DNA of 64,000 nt from the NCBI GenBank assembly GCA_009698615.1, contig WLPU01000004.1, positions 1 to 64,000 of the forward strand. The letters are read 5' to 3'. Within the stretch, counting starts at the first letter, position 1. Every line of letters starts with the position of its first letter. A program made the translations under genes and the position numbers. The DNA comes from Actinomycetota bacterium (lineage in GTDB: Bacteria > Actinomycetota > Actinomycetes > Nanopelagicales > Nanopelagicaceae). Positions 25,421-36,735 of this stretch are shown here, one piece after another. The notes beneath the pieces were generated by a model, which had not been told where the DNA came from, made no database searches, and saw nothing but the letters and a program-made list of their open reading frames with translations.

Positions 25421-27478
25421 ATGACACAGAACTTGGCGCCATGGGTTGACCTCGATGACAAAGCTGTGGCCTATGCACGTGCTCTGGCGATGGATGCCGT
25501 TCAGAAGGTGGGAAATGGTCACCCTGGAACTGCAATGTCATTGGCGCCCGTTGCCTACACACTTTTCCAGCGCCACTTAATTCATGATCCATCCGATCCA
25601 CAGTGGCTAGGGCGAGATCGTTTCATACTTTCGTGTGGACATTCTTCGCTCACTCTTTATACGCAACTTTTCTATAGTGGTTATGGAGTTGACCTTGAAG
25701 ACCTCAAGCAATTTCGTACTTGGGGCGCACTCACTCCAGGACATCCCGAATATGGACACACTGCAGGAGTGGAAACAACAACCGGTCCACTCGGACAAGG
25801 GATCGCCAACGGTGTCGGAATGGCGATGGCTGCAAGGTATGAGCGTGGATTGCTTGATCCCGATGCAGCTCTTGGCAAAAGCCTATTTGATCACGCTATT
25901 TGGGTTATTTGTTCTGATGGAGATTTGCAAGAAGGGGTCAGCGCCGAAGCCTCCTCCTTAGCGGGCACGCAACAATTAGGTGCCCTAAAAGTTATTTACG
26001 ATGACAATCGAATTTCAATCGAAGGTGACACCCACGTAGCATTCACTGAAGATGTATCTGCACGCTATCGCGCATACGGATGGCATGTAATAGAAGTTGC
26101 TACGACTCACGATGGCGATGTCGATCGTAAAGCATTAGAGATGGCATTGATCGCTGTAAAGGCCGAGCACCGCAAACCTTCTCTCATACGATTGAAGACG
26201 GTTATCGCATGGCCTTCACCTCATGCGAAAGGAACAGCCAAATCTCATGGTTCGGCTCTAGGCGATGAAGAGATTGCACTTACAAAGATTGAATTGGGAC
26301 TTAATCCTGATGAAAAATTTGCAATGCCGGAAAACGTCCTGGCTCACGTACGCCAATCCAAAGTTCGAGGTTCGCTTCTTCGCAAGCAGTGGGATTCGCA
26401 GTTTGCTCAATGGGAAAAGACGCATCCCTCTCAAGCACAATTGCTCACCCGTTTACGCACACGATCACTCCCCGCTGGCTGGGAGAAGGGGCTACCAGAT
26501 TTTCCTGCTGGAAAGGATGTTGCTACTCGCAAAGCATCTGGAGATGTCATTCAATCCATTTCGAAGGTCCTTCCAGAATTTTGGGGCGGTTCTGCAGATT
26601 TAGCCGATAGCAATAACACAAGCATTGAAGGTGGCGGCTCTTTCTTGCCCTCTACAAGTCAGATGCCTCATGCCTCGCAATATGGCCGCATCGTGCACTT
26701 TGGAATCCGCGAGCATGCAATGGGCTCGATCCTTAATGGAATCACGTTGCATGGCTTAACTCGAACTTTTGCTGGAACTTTCCTCGTCTTCAGTGACTAC
26801 ATGCGACCATCTGCGCGTTTAGCAAGTTTGATGAAACTTGGTGTGACCTTCGTCTGGAGCCATGACTCAATCGGGTTAGGTGAAGATGGGCCAACTCACC
26901 AACCAATCGAGCATTTCGCTGCACTGCGTGCAATTCCAGGATTTGCTGTCATACGCCCTGCTGATGCCAACGAAGTTACTCACGCCTGGCGAGAACTTCT
27001 CACGCGCGATCAACCGTGCGCACTCCTGCTTTCTCGGCAAAATCTCCCAGTTTTCGATCGCACAACACATGCAAGCGCAGCGCTGACTACTCGCGGCGCG
27101 TACATTCTTAAAGAATCCAGCACAACAATCCCGCAAGCAATTCTGATTGCAACGGGATCCGAAGTTGCTCTGGCCATCACGGCGCAGACGGACTTGGAAG
27201 GACGCGGAATACCTACCCGGGTAGTTAGCGCTCCTTGTCTTGAATGGTTTAACGAACAACCTCAAAGCTATCGCGATGAAGTTCTACCGCCATCAGTCTG
27301 GTTAAGAGTCAGCGTGGAAGCTGGTATCGCGCAAGGGTGGCGTGAATATGTCGGAGATCGAGGGACGTGCATCTCGATTGAGCACTACGGTGCTTCTGCC
27401 TCTGCAAGTGTGCTTTTCAAGAACTTCGGTTTTACCCAGGAGGCGATCGTCGAGGCAGTTACACGGAGAGTTTCGTGA
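25421..27478 (+). CDS. tkt: Transketolase
   Basis: Thiamine-diphosphate enzyme moving two-carbon units between pentose phosphates. The 685-residue protein shows the N-terminal VGNGHPGTAMSLAP, the GHGSLTLY-like SCGHSSLTLY, GPLGQGIANGVGMA, the cofactor-binding GDGDLQEGVS-like CSDGDLQEGVSAEASSLAG, and in the second domain FGIREHAMGSILNG and DSIGLGEDGPTHQPIEH. A ribosome binding site (GAGGG) overlaps the ctaA stop. Its GTG-TGA junction overlaps tal by four bases. Confidence 0.97.
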   Translation: MTQNLAPWVDLDDKAVAYARALAMDAVQKVGNGHPGTAMSLAPVAYTLFQRHLIHDPSDPQWLGRDRFILSCGHSSLTLYTQLFYSGYGVDLEDLKQFRTWGALTPGHPEYGHTAGVETTTGPLGQGIANGVGMAMAARYERGLLDPDAALGKSLFDHAIWVICSDGDLQEGVSAEASSLAGTQQLGALKVIYDDNRISIEGDTHVAFTEDVSARYRAYGWHVIEVATTHDGDVDRKALEMALIAVKAEHRKPSLIRLKTVIAWPSPHAKGTAKSHGSALGDEEIALTKIELGLNPDEKFAMPENVLAHVRQSKVRGSLLRKQWDSQFAQWEKTHPSQAQLLTRLRTRSLPAGWEKGLPDFPAGKDVATRKASGDVIQSISKVLPEFWGGSADLADSNNTSIEGGGSFLPSTSQMPHASQYGRIVHFGIREHAMGSILNGITLHGLTRTFAGTFLVFSDYMRPSARLASLMKLGVTFVWSHDSIGLGEDGPTHQPIEHFAALRAIPGFAVIRPADANEVTHAWRELLTRDQPCALLLSRQNLPVFDRTTHASAALTTRGAYILKESSTTIPQAILIATGSEVALAITAQTDLEGRGIPTRVVSAPCLEWFNEQPQSYRDEVLPPSVWLRVSVEAGIAQGWREYVGDRGTCISIEHYGASASASVLFKNFGFTQEAIVEAVTRRVS

Positions 27479-28572
27479 TCACAGATCAGATTTCTTCTGG
27501 TGGTACCTCTATTTGGCTCGATGATTTGTCGAGAAGCAAGATAACTGGCCTAGACCCTCATAGCCTTCCTCATCGTATTGCTCGCGATGGAGTTGTTGGC
27601 GTTACAACAAATCCAAGTATTTTCTGTGCAGCAATTTCTAAAGGCAGCGAATACGCTGGCGATATCTCTAAACTTCGTGGGTCATCCCCTGATGTAGTCA
27701 TTCAGAAACTCACAACTGACGACGTGCGAAATGCGTGTGACCTTTTTGTGCAGATACATGAGAAAACACATGGAGTTGATGGACGTGTCAGCATTGAGGT
27801 AGATCCGCGTTCGGCAAGAAATACCCAAGCAACAATCACCGAGGGCATAGCACTATGGAAAATTGTTGACCGTCCCAATGTCCTTATTAAGGTGCCTGCA
27901 ACTGTTGAAGGCTTGCCCGCGATTACCCAACTCATCGCCGAAGGTATCAGCGTTAATGTCACGCTTATCTTTTCGGTAGCTCGCTATCTTCAAGTGATGG
28001 ATGCATTTATGAAAGGCCTCGAGTTTCGTGTTGCCTCTGGCTTTCCAATTAGCGATATTGCTTCAGTAGCATCCTTTTTCATCAGCAGAATTGATTCGGC
28101 AGTTGATGCACAATTGAAAAAATTGAATACATCCAAAGCCCAGGAACTACTTGGCAAGACAGCGATAGCCAATGCAGCCCTTGCTTACCAAGCATTCCTC
28201 AAGGTGCAAGAAACTCCCCGATGGAAAAATCTTTCGGCATCTGGGGCACGGATGCAACGTCCGTTGTGGGCCTCTACCGGAGTAAAGGATCCCTCCTATC
28301 TGGATACAAGATATGTCTTAGAACTCATCGATGCTCATTGCGTGAACACGATGCCTCAATCCACTCTAGATGCTGTCCTTGACCATGGCGTCTTTCTCAA
28401 TACTCCCCTTTCTGCGACTTTCACTCATGCCGAACAAACCATAAGTGCTTTGGATGGCCTTGGAATTTCCCTTGATGCGATTACAGATTTCCTAGAAACT
28501 GATGGCGTTGCGAAGTTTGCAGATTCCTGGCTTGAACTCATAGCGAGTGTTGAAAAGGCGCTCAACGCATGA
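27475..28572 (+). CDS. tal: Transaldolase
   Basis: Transfers dihydroxyacetone units in the non-oxidative pentose phosphate branch. The 365-residue protein is of the actinobacterial type, with IWLDDLSR at the start, VGVTTNPSIF, and the Schiff-base lysine in VLIKVPATVEGLPA. Also typical are ISVNVTLIFSVARY and RPLWASTGVKDPSY. It starts at a GTG that overlaps the tkt stop and ends in an ATGA overlap with pgi. Confidence 0.96.
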   Translation: MITDQISSGGTSIWLDDLSRSKITGLDPHSLPHRIARDGVVGVTTNPSIFCAAISKGSEYAGDISKLRGSSPDVVIQKLTTDDVRNACDLFVQIHEKTHGVDGRVSIEVDPRSARNTQATITEGIALWKIVDRPNVLIKVPATVEGLPAITQLIAEGISVNVTLIFSVARYLQVMDAFMKGLEFRVASGFPISDIASVASFFISRIDSAVDAQLKKLNTSKAQELLGKTAIANAALAYQAFLKVQETPRWKNLSASGARMQRPLWASTGVKDPSYLDTRYVLELIDAHCVNTMPQSTLDAVLDHGVFLNTPLSATFTHAEQTISALDGLGISLDAITDFLETDGVAKFADSWLELIASVEKALNA

Positions 28573-30107
28573 TTACCCTTCATGGCCCCGCGACATCTCA
28601 CATCGATCGGCTTGATCCGCGCTACTCCACATTGATTGCAGCAAGTGCGCGCCTTGCCAAGAAAGATCCAACGCTGTGGGGTAAAGATGCCGAGAAGCTT
28701 GCTGCAACGCGCCTCAACTGGGTAGATCTGCCTCGAACTTCGCGCACGCTTTTGCCTGAGCTTGATGCATTGGCTGCGAAGTTTCGAAACTTCTCCCGTG
28801 TCGTCCTGTGCGGAATGGGTGGTTCCTCTCTCGGACCAGAAGTAATCGCAGCCAGTTACAAGAAGAATCTCTTTGTTCTAGACAGCACCGATCCCCAACA
28901 CGTTGCGCAAGCAATCGCAGGAGATCTATCAACTACGGTTGTCATTGTTAGTTCTAAATCTGGGTCAACGATCGAAACGTCTTCCCAACGATCTTTGTTT
29001 GAGGAATCCTTTCTCACTGCTGGACTCAATCCAATTGACCACATGGTGATTGTTACTGATCCGCACTCCCCTCTCGATCAAGACGCACGGGCAAGAGGAT
29101 TTATCGTCGTTAATGCAGACCCCGACGTTGGCGGACGCTTTAGCGCTTTGAGCGCATTTGGTTTGGTGCCTGCAGCCCTTATTGGCGTTGATGTTTCCGT
29201 TCTCTTAGATAGCGCCGATGACGCCATTGAATCTTTCCATCGTGCGCACTCCACCGCGGCCGATGTTGCTTACTTAATTTCTTTTTTCACTGAGCAATAC
29301 ATCGCCCTGAACGACGCAGATTCGCCGCTGCCCGGTCTTGGCGATTGGATCGAACAACTCATCGCCGAATCCACTGGCAAAGATGGGATCGGAAGATTAC
29401 CCATCGTCATTGAGTCATCCACCGCGCCCGTGAGCGGCACATGTCTATCGATTTCATTTTCTCAAGGCGGCGACCTTGTAGTTCAAGGGCCATTAGGAGC
29501 CCAGTTCATTTTCTGGGAATGGGTTACCGCACTCGTTGGTGTCGCCCTCCACATCGATCCTTTCAACCAGCCCAACGTCACAACTGCAAAGGAACAAACT
29601 GCCACTTTACTTTCTCAATGGGACTCGCAACTGCCGCAGTTAGTTCCAACCTCAAGCGATGGGTCGATCGATATCTATTCTCAAGGAAAAACTGTCACAG
29701 ATACATTGAAGGCCTTGATCGATTCAGTAGCTCCAGATGGTTACATCGCAATCATGGCTTACTGCGATCGGTTCAGCGATCGAGAACTTGCTCAACTTCG
29801 CTCAATATTGGCGCAAAAATCTGGCCGTCCCGTTACCTTTGGTTGGGGCCCAAGATTTCTGCACTCGACCGGTCAATTTCACAAAGGTGGCCAGACCAAC
29901 GGAGTTTTTTTACAAATTACCGCCGATGCCCATCACGACCTAGCCATTCCGGGTGAGAGTTTCTCGTTCCACACTTTGCTGATGGCTCAAGCGCTGGGTG
30001 ATGCATTAACGTTAAATCAGAAATCTCTACAAGTGTCACGATTGCACATGCGAAATCGTGAAATCGGTGTCTCGGAAATACTCTTAGCGGCTAGAGAGAT
30101 TGTTTAG
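28569..30107 (+). CDS. pgi: Glucose-6-phosphate isomerase
   Basis: Interconverts glucose-6-phosphate and fructose-6-phosphate. The 512-residue protein has GMGGSSLGPEVI, the phosphate-binding serine stretch SKSGSTIETSSQ, and the C-terminal RFLHSTGQFHKGG with the catalytic histidine. It is shorter than the E. coli type but of usual length for the actinobacterial form. In M. tuberculosis the genes after tal are zwf, opcA and pgl; here pgi stands there instead. The stop overlaps the convergent rbpA gene by four bases, with no terminator between. Confidence 0.95.
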   Translation: MITLHGPATSHIDRLDPRYSTLIAASARLAKKDPTLWGKDAEKLAATRLNWVDLPRTSRTLLPELDALAAKFRNFSRVVLCGMGGSSLGPEVIAASYKKNLFVLDSTDPQHVAQAIAGDLSTTVVIVSSKSGSTIETSSQRSLFEESFLTAGLNPIDHMVIVTDPHSPLDQDARARGFIVVNADPDVGGRFSALSAFGLVPAALIGVDVSVLLDSADDAIESFHRAHSTAADVAYLISFFTEQYIALNDADSPLPGLGDWIEQLIAESTGKDGIGRLPIVIESSTAPVSGTCLSISFSQGGDLVVQGPLGAQFIFWEWVTALVGVALHIDPFNQPNVTTAKEQTATLLSQWDSQLPQLVPTSSDGSIDIYSQGKTVTDTLKALIDSVAPDGYIAIMAYCDRFSDRELAQLRSILAQKSGRPVTFGWGPRFLHSTGQFHKGGQTNGVFLQITADAHHDLAIPGESFSFHTLLMAQALGDALTLNQKSLQVSRLHMRNREIGVSEILLAAREIV

Positions 30108-30448
30108 TCGTCTTCACCGCGTAGCTTGCGAAGGGCTTCTTCAAGAATCTTCAAACCTTCAGCATCGCTTCGACGTTCTTTCACATAAGCCAGATGCGTC
30201 TTGTAAGGCTCATTCTTGATTGGGCTGGGTGGATTGGCTTTGTCGCGTCCTGCTGGAAAACCACAGCGCGGACAATCCCACTCATCTGGAATAACTACTG
30301 TGCCGTCGTCGGCAAAAGAGGGACGAGTTTCATGCTTGTTGGAGCACCAATAGGAAACTTGGAAACGCTCAATCGAATCACCGCGTTCGGCCTCACCCAT
30401 CGGGCCAGCGCCGACACGACTACCACGAATTGCGCTTCCACCAGCCAT
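30104..30448 (-). CDS. rbpA: RNA polymerase-binding protein RbpA
   Basis: A 114-residue actinobacterial transcription factor that binds the main sigma factor and promoter DNA and stabilises the open complex. The start GGSAIRGSRVGAGPMGEAER is the N-terminal tail and basic linker. WCSNKHETRPSFADD and EWDCPRCGFPAGRD form the core domain with its cysteines. The C-terminal helix-rich ERRSDAEGLKILEEAL contacts sigma. An AGGAG ribosome binding site precedes the ATG. It lies downstream of secG and its presence strongly supports an actinobacterial origin. Confidence 0.95.
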   Translation of the reverse strand: MAGGSAIRGSRVGAGPMGEAERGDSIERFQVSYWCSNKHETRPSFADDGTVVIPDEWDCPRCGFPAGRDKANPPSPIKNEPYKTHLAYVKERRSDAEGLKILEEALRKLRGEDD

Positions 30449-30548
30449 GGGTACTCTCCTCTTCCTTCAGTAATAATCTCACGTATTCAATAACTTCGAA
30501 CCCTAATGACCGCTGAACAACCTGACTGTCAACATCTTGGCTAATAAA

Positions 30549-30776
30549 TTACTTCAAAACCAAACTCAATGCCACGACACCAGCAAACCACAATCCGCCT
30601 ACAACAATCGTGATCCGATCGAGGTTTCGCTCAACAACCGATGAGCCACCATAATTTGAAGATACGCCGCCTCCAAACAAATCAGAAAGGCCGCTGCCTT
30701 TTCCTTTATGGAGCAAGACGAGCATGATCATTAAAACACTCGTGATGGCGAGCAGAATAGATAGCGCCAACTTCAT
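30549..30776 (-). CDS. secG: Protein translocase subunit SecG
   Basis: A 75-residue membrane protein of the SecYEG channel. It has two predicted transmembrane helices (ALSILLAITSVLMIMLVLLH and ITIVVGGLWFAGVVALSLVL) joined by the characteristic GKGSGLSDLFGGGVSS loop. A GAAGGAG ribosome binding site precedes the ATG. It follows tpiA by 44 bases, the usual actinobacterial neighbourhood. Confidence 0.95.
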   Translation of the reverse strand: MKLALSILLAITSVLMIMLVLLHKGKGSGLSDLFGGGVSSNYGGSSVVERNLDRITIVVGGLWFAGVVALSLVLK

Positions 30777-30820
30777 CGGGACTCCTTCATGGCTTACGTT
30801 GGGCGAAAGGATACTGTAAA

Positions 30821-31594
30821 TCAGGCAGTTTTATGAAACTTTACGATTTTAGCCAGTTCATCGGGGTCAAGACTTGCCCCGCCTATGAGGGCCCCATCAA
30901 CATCGGGCTCCTTCATGATTTCAGAGATATTTGCAGACTTCACCGAGCCCCCATAAAGAATGCGCATATTTGCTGCAATCTCTGCCGAACCAATCTCTTC
31001 GATTTCTCCGCGAATTGCTCGGCATACTTCTTGCGCATCTTGAGCAGTGGCAGTTTTACCTGTACCTATCGCCCAAATCGGTTCATAAGCGATGACCACT
31101 CGTTTCAACTCTGGTTTAGAAATATTAACCAACGCCGCTCTTAATTGTCGAATCACGTGCGATACATGCGCGCCAGATTCGCGGATTGAAAGCTCTTCTC
31201 CCACGCACAAGATCGGGCTGAGACTATTTGCAAGGGCTGCCTTCATTTTGCGATTAATGAGGGCATCTTCCTCTTTATGAATCGTGCGCCTTTCGCTGTG
31301 CCCAACAATGACAAATGTGCACCCTAATTTCGCAAGCATTGCAGCGGAAATATCTCCCGTAAATGCGCCATTGGCATCAGGTGACAAATCCTGCGCACCG
31401 TAGAGCAAACGTAAGCGATCGCCGTCAACCAGAGTCTGGACAGAACGAATATCAGTGAAGGGAGGAATTACTGCCACATCAACTGCATCGTAATCTTTGT
31501 CATCGATGCTGTAGACCAACTTTTGGGTCACAGCAATAGCCTCTAGATGGTTGAGGTTCATCTTCCAGTTGCCGGCCATGAGTGGTTTACGCAT
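30821..31594 (-). CDS. tpiA: Triosephosphate isomerase
   Basis: Interconverts dihydroxyacetone phosphate and glyceraldehyde-3-phosphate. The 257-residue TIM barrel has AGNWKMN with the active-site Asn and Lys, VGHSERR with the electrophilic histidine, the catalytic glutamate in [15 protein letters not shown] (loop 6 follows), and ILYGGSV. It follows pgk by 22 bases with a GGGAG ribosome binding site. Confidence 0.97.
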   Translation of the reverse strand: MRKPLMAGNWKMNLNHLEAIAVTQKLVYSIDDKDYDAVDVAVIPPFTDIRSVQTLVDGDRLRLLYGAQDLSPDANGAFTGDISAAMLAKLGCTFVIVGHSERRTIHKEEDALINRKMKAALANSLSPILCVGEELSIRESGAHVSHVIRQLRAALVNISKPELKRVVIAYEPIWAIGTGKTATAQDAQEVCRAIRGEIEEIGSAEIAANMRILYGGSVKSANISEIMKEPDVDGALIGGASLDPDELAKIVKFHKTA

Positions 31595-31616
31595 TTTTGC
31601 TCCCTTGAGTACTTAT

Positions 31617-32773
31617 CTATAAATCTAGTGCCGAAAGACCTGGAAGTTCTTTACCTTCTAGATATTCCAATGATGCGCCGCCGCCAGTGGAAATATATCC
31701 GAAATCTGAATCCACAAATCCCATACTCCGGACGGATGCCGCTGAATCTCCTCCACCTACTACCGAGATTCCTTTCACACCGCTGAGTGCCTGTGCAACT
31801 ACTTTTGTACCAGCAGCAAAGGCAGAAAATTCAAAAACGCCCATTGGCCCATTCCAGAAAACTGTGTGGCATCGCCCAATTGCTTCAGCAAAATCTCGTG
31901 CAGATGCAGGGCCTATATCTAGCCCCAATTGATCACTTGGAATTGCAGTGCTCGGAACTATGGTCCCTGGCGAATCAGCAGCAAATGCCGGGGCAACAAC
32001 AATGTCGGTTGGTAAATGAAGTTCTACTCCGAGCTCACGTGCTCGTTCAATCAAATTCTGAACTGTTGGAATCAGTTCTGTTTCCACTAATGATTTTCCG
32101 ATGTTATGTCCTTGTGCGGCCAGGAAAGTGAAAACCATCCCACCGCCAATGGCAATCATGTTCACTTTTTCAAGCAAATTTGATATCACGCCAATCTTGT
32201 CGGAAACTTTTGCGCCGCCCAGCACTACACCGTAAGGCCGATCTGGGCGATCCGTGAGTTTTTTCAAAACTTCCACTTCCGCAGAAATTAGATACCCCGG
32301 CGCATGTGGCAAAAGTGCGGGTAGATCAAAAACAGAAGCATGTTTACGATGAACAGCGCCAAACCCATCGCCCACATATGCATCAATGTTTGCGCTCAAT
32401 TCTTCTGCAAACTTCCTTCGCTCATTCTCGTCCTTGCTTGTTTCGCCGGGGTTGAAGCGAAGATTTTCAAGAAGTAGTACTTCACCGGCAGCCACCTGAT
32501 GGCTGGATGCAAAATGCACCTTTCGCCCCAGTAACTCCTCTAATCGTTTAGCGACGGGTGCAAGTGAGAATTCATTTCTGATTTCACCTTTCGGACGGCC
32601 CAGATGCGCTCCAATAACGACTCCACCACCACCGTCGAGCAAATACTTAAGGGTTGGTAACGATGCACGAATGCGACCATCGTCACTGATCACGCCATCT
32701 TTAAGGGGGACATTGAGATCGCACCGGAGGAATATCCGCTTGCCAGAAATCTCAAGGGACTCCAGTAATGACA

Positions 32774-32774
<1 letters not shown>
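31617..32774 (-). CDS. pgk: Phosphoglycerate kinase
   Basis: Makes ATP from 1,3-bisphosphoglycerate and ADP. The 385-residue protein has RCDLNVPLKDG, GAHLGRPKG, the LLENLRFNPGE segment, GGAKVSDKIGVI, and the nucleotide-binding VGGGDSAASVRSMG, near STGGGASLEYLEGKELPG at the C-terminus. It overlaps gap by one base. Confidence 0.97.
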
Positions 32775-33784
<1,010 letters not shown>

Positions 33785-33845
33785 TTAGTAAAGACCCGAA
33801 AATGGGTGGATAGATAATCTGGCCACAACATTGGGGTATGTATGA

Positions 33846-33854
33846 ATCTTATCA
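33846..33854 (-). promoter_or_regulatory. Possible extended -10 promoter of gap
   Basis: The minus strand reads TGATAAGAT, an extended -10 (TGN plus TAAGAT). It lies 73 bases before the gap GTG, giving a leadered transcript. There is no clear -35 box. Confidence 0.35.
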
Positions 33855-33877
33855 GGGCTAAGTTGAGCGCTACCCTC

Positions 33878-33895
33878 AAAAAATGGCCGATGCCA
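33878..33895 (-). terminator. Weak terminator-like hairpin after whiA
   Basis: On the minus strand TGGC-ATCG-GCCA is followed directly by six T. The stem is only four pairs, so termination would be partial at best. It lies 14 bases after the whiA stop. Confidence 0.3.
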
Positions 33896-33909
33896 CGTGT
33901 GCTTACTCT

Positions 33910-34887
33910 CTAATTAATCAAGTCTGGAGATAGGCCAGCTTCTGTATCTGGAATTCCCAAATCTCCCGCACGCTTATCGGCCATAGCAAGCAATCGTCGA
34001 ATACGCCCCGCGATCGCATCCTTTGTCATCGGAGGCGTTGCCAGCGATCCAAGTTCCTCAAGACTGGCTTGTCCATGGTTAATGCGCAATTCTCCTGCTT
34101 GTTTTAAGTGATCTGGAATCTCTGGTCCGAGTATTTCCATAGCACGAGCGACGCGAGCAGATGCGGCGACTGCCGCGCGCGCCGAACGGCGCAAATTGGC
34201 ATCATCAAAATTTGCTAAGCGATTGGCGGTTGCGCGAACTTCTCGACGCATGCGGCGTTCTTCCCAAGCGAGGACACTTTCGTGCGCACCAAGGCGTGTG
34301 AGTAAAACTCCAATTGCATCTCCGTCGCGAATCACAACTCGGTCGACTCCACGAACTTCTCGCGCCTTTGCAGTAATTCCCAATCGGCGGGCTGCTCCCA
34401 CCAATGCAAGGGCAGCTTCTGGTCCAGGACAGGTAATTTCAAGTGAAGAGGAACGCCCAGGTTCAGTCAGCGAACCATGGGCGATAAAAGCTCCGCGCCA
34501 AGCTGCTTCTGCATCGCAAATTGCGGCCGAGACAACTTGTGGTGGTAACCCTCGCACGGGACGACCATTTGCATCGACTAATCCAGTTTGTCGTGCGAGT
34601 GCTTCTCCGTCGGAGACCACACGGACAACATAGCGACTGCCTTTTCGCAATCCACTTGAAGAAAGAACGGCAAGGTCACTGTCATGGCCGTAAATGTCCG
34701 CTATGTCTTTGCGTAAACGCCGAGCGCTCTGTGCAGCATCAAGCTCGACTTCGATCACGATCTTTCCGCCTACTAAGTGCAGTCCCCCAGCAAAGCGAAG
34801 CAGGGAAGAGACTTCTGCTTTGCGGCAACAAGGTTTGGTAACAGAGAGCCGACTTAATTCATCTTTTACTGCTGAGGTCATTGCCAT
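33910..34887 (-). CDS. whiA: WhiA, sporulation/cell-division regulator homologue
   Basis: A DNA-binding protein of Gram-positive bacteria. In Streptomyces it controls sporulation genes with WhiB; in non-sporulators it affects division. The 325-residue protein has the N-terminal [16 protein letters not shown], a LAGLIDADG homing-endonuclease-like fold lacking nuclease residues (about 20-220), and a C-terminal helix-turn-helix ([30 protein letters not shown]). I start at ATG 34887, five bases after the yvcK stop; a TTG at 34899 would overlap yvcK. It ends the uvrBAC-rapZ-yvcK-whiA run. Confidence 0.95.
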   Translation of the reverse strand: MAMTSAVKDELSRLSVTKPCCRKAEVSSLLRFAGGLHLVGGKIVIEVELDAAQSARRLRKDIADIYGHDSDLAVLSSSGLRKGSRYVVRVVSDGEALARQTGLVDANGRPVRGLPPQVVSAAICDAEAAWRGAFIAHGSLTEPGRSSSLEITCPGPEAALALVGAARRLGITAKAREVRGVDRVVIRDGDAIGVLLTRLGAHESVLAWEERRMRREVRATANRLANFDDANLRRSARAAVAASARVARAMEILGPEIPDHLKQAGELRINHGQASLEELGSLATPPMTKDAIAGRIRRLLAMADKRAGDLGIPDTEAGLSPDLIN

Positions 34888-34891
34888 AGGA

Positions 34892-35839
34892 CTATCCAAC
34901 CAAACTATTGACGATGATGTGGCGTAATACGGAGGTCAATTTTTCATCTTCATGGTGAACGCTTCCAGGGGCTTTTCGTAAATCTGCCACAACCAATTGA
35001 CCCCCGATATCAGCCACACACGATGTAAGACTTGCTCGATCGCGGACTATAGATGAATCTGCCACTACGTAATCACACCGTAAATCTGGCGCGTACTGCC
35101 CCATTAATTCGAGGTGCTCTTGCGGTGTGTATCCAGCGTATTCATCGCCCGCAGCTTGGGGATGTGAATCCAAATTGAGTAAAACAATCTTTTTTGCTCG
35201 AGTCTCAACCAGTGCTTGACATTGCGCAGGAACTAAAAGGTGAGGCAGAACACTAGAAAACCATGAACCTGGTCCCATCGTGATCCAGTCTGCAGATGCA
35301 ATTGCCTGTAGCGCTTCTGGTCGTGATTGCGGATGTTCCGGCAAAATCCTTAATCCATCCAACTTTCCTTTCGCGGCAGCAACTTCGGCCTGGCCTCTGG
35401 CGACAACTCTTCCGACCGATGTCAAAAATGTTCCTTCAATATCAAGTGGTTGGCTTGCCATCGGTAATACTCGCCCCACCACTCGTAATAAGGATGCGAC
35501 GCGATCAAGGCCTGCAACTGGATCAGAATCCCTATCCCACAGCGCAGCCAAGAGAAGATTTCCTACGGGATGTCCGTTGAGATTTCCATCTGATGTAAAT
35601 CGATATTGAATGATGTCGGCCCAGCTACGCCCCCATTCATCATCACTACATAAAGCCGCTAGCGCCATCCGTAAATCACCAGGGGGCAATATTGGAAATT
35701 CAGCACGAAGTCGTCCGCTCGATCCGCCATTATCGGCAACTGTCACAATCGCAGTGATTTCTTCTGTGATCTTCCTCAAAGCACGCAAAGTTGCAGCCAA
35801 TCCGTGCCCGCCGCCTAATGCAACAACTTTTGGAGCCAC
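34892..35839 (-). CDS. yvcK: YvcK/GlmR-like UDP-sugar-binding regulator (CofD-like fold)
   Basis: A 315-residue protein of the YvcK/CofD superfamily. In Bacillus and mycobacteria it links central carbon flow to cell-wall precursor synthesis. It begins [19 protein letters not shown], followed by [14 protein letters not shown] and [13 protein letters not shown], the nucleotide-sugar binding segments. [10 protein letters not shown] and [20 protein letters not shown] also match. It overlaps rapZ by one base (TAGTG) and is followed by whiA. Confidence 0.92.
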   Translation of the reverse strand: MAPKVVALGGGHGLAATLRALRKITEEITAIVTVADNGGSSGRLRAEFPILPPGDLRMALAALCSDDEWGRSWADIIQYRFTSDGNLNGHPVGNLLLAALWDRDSDPVAGLDRVASLLRVVGRVLPMASQPLDIEGTFLTSVGRVVARGQAEVAAAKGKLDGLRILPEHPQSRPEALQAIASADWITMGPGSWFSSVLPHLLVPAQCQALVETRAKKIVLLNLDSHPQAAGDEYAGYTPQEHLELMGQYAPDLRCDYVVADSSIVRDRASLTSCVADIGGQLVVADLRKAPGSVHHEDEKLTSVLRHIIVNSLVG

Positions 35840-36714
35840 TACTCACGCCCAACATCACGATGAACTGCGTGTGCATCAATATCTACACTTCCTTCAGCTG
35901 CATTGAGGCGGGTCGCAATTGCTTGTGCGACGGCGACACTGCGATGCTTGCCTCCGGTACATCCAATCGCCAAGGTGACGTATTTTTTGCCTTCACGCAA
36001 ATACCCTTCAACCATGTGCGATACAAGAGAAACGTAATCAGAAACAAATTGTTCAACGCCAGGAGTAGTAAGTACCTCTTTACTTACCTCCTGTGTCAAT
36101 CCACTCAATGGACGCAGCGCAGGTATCCAATGTGGATTAGGTATGAAACGACAATCAAGCACGAGGTCGGAATCCACTGGAATTCCGTATTTGTACCCAA
36201 ATGAGAGGACATTGATACGGACGCCGTGTAATTGTCCGGATGCAAAAATTTCACCAATACGCTTTTCGAGTTGGTGCACATTGAGATTACTAGTATCGAT
36301 TACAACATCAGCATCAGATCGCAAGTTCTCAAGCTTTAATCGTTCTGCTGCAATCCCTTCAACGATGCGCCCCGTGCCTTGCAGCGGATGTGGCCGGCGA
36401 GTGGATTCGAAACGTTGGACGAGTGCTTGGTCGGTTGCATCAAGGAAGAGCACTCGGTGAGGAATTCCTTGAGCTTTAAGTTCGTTCAGTGATGTCTGCA
36501 AATCGTCGAAAAAGTGACCGCTGCGAACATCTACGACCACTGCCATTGTAGAAATTGTCGAAGAAGCTGTTTGCGCAACCAACGCTGGCAATAATGAGGC
36601 TGGAACGTTATCAACCACATACCAACCAAGATCTTCCAAAGCATGCGCCACGGTAGAGCGTCCGGCTCCTGACATACCAGTCAAGATGAGGACTTCCCTT
36701 TCGGTGTTATTCAT
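35839..36714 (-). CDS. rapZ: RapZ-like nucleotide-binding protein
   Basis: A 291-residue P-loop protein. In E. coli RapZ is an RNA adapter that controls GlmS small-RNA decay; in Gram-positives the role is unclear. The Walker A motif is GMSGAGRSTVAHALEDLG, then WYVVDNVP, VVVDVRSG and LFLDATDQALVQRFESTRR. The C-terminal domain contains SFGYKYGIPVDSDLVLD and GCTGGKHRSV. A ribosome binding site (AAGGA) lies seven bases before the ATG, 21 bases after uvrC. Confidence 0.93.
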   Translation of the reverse strand: MNNTEREVLILTGMSGAGRSTVAHALEDLGWYVVDNVPASLLPALVAQTASSTISTMAVVVDVRSGHFFDDLQTSLNELKAQGIPHRVLFLDATDQALVQRFESTRRPHPLQGTGRIVEGIAAERLKLENLRSDADVVIDTSNLNVHQLEKRIGEIFASGQLHGVRINVLSFGYKYGIPVDSDLVLDCRFIPNPHWIPALRPLSGLTQEVSKEVLTTPGVEQFVSDYVSLVSHMVEGYLREGKKYVTLAIGCTGGKHRSVAVAQAIATRLNAAEGSVDIDAHAVHRDVGRE

Positions 36715-36735
36715 GGCTTTATCCTTACCTACCTG

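Noticed and set aside
30500-30534. TTGACA upstream of rbpA as a promoter
   Set aside because: The nearest TANNNT-like hexamer (TAGGGT) is 21 bases away, too far; co-transcription from gap through secG explains expression.
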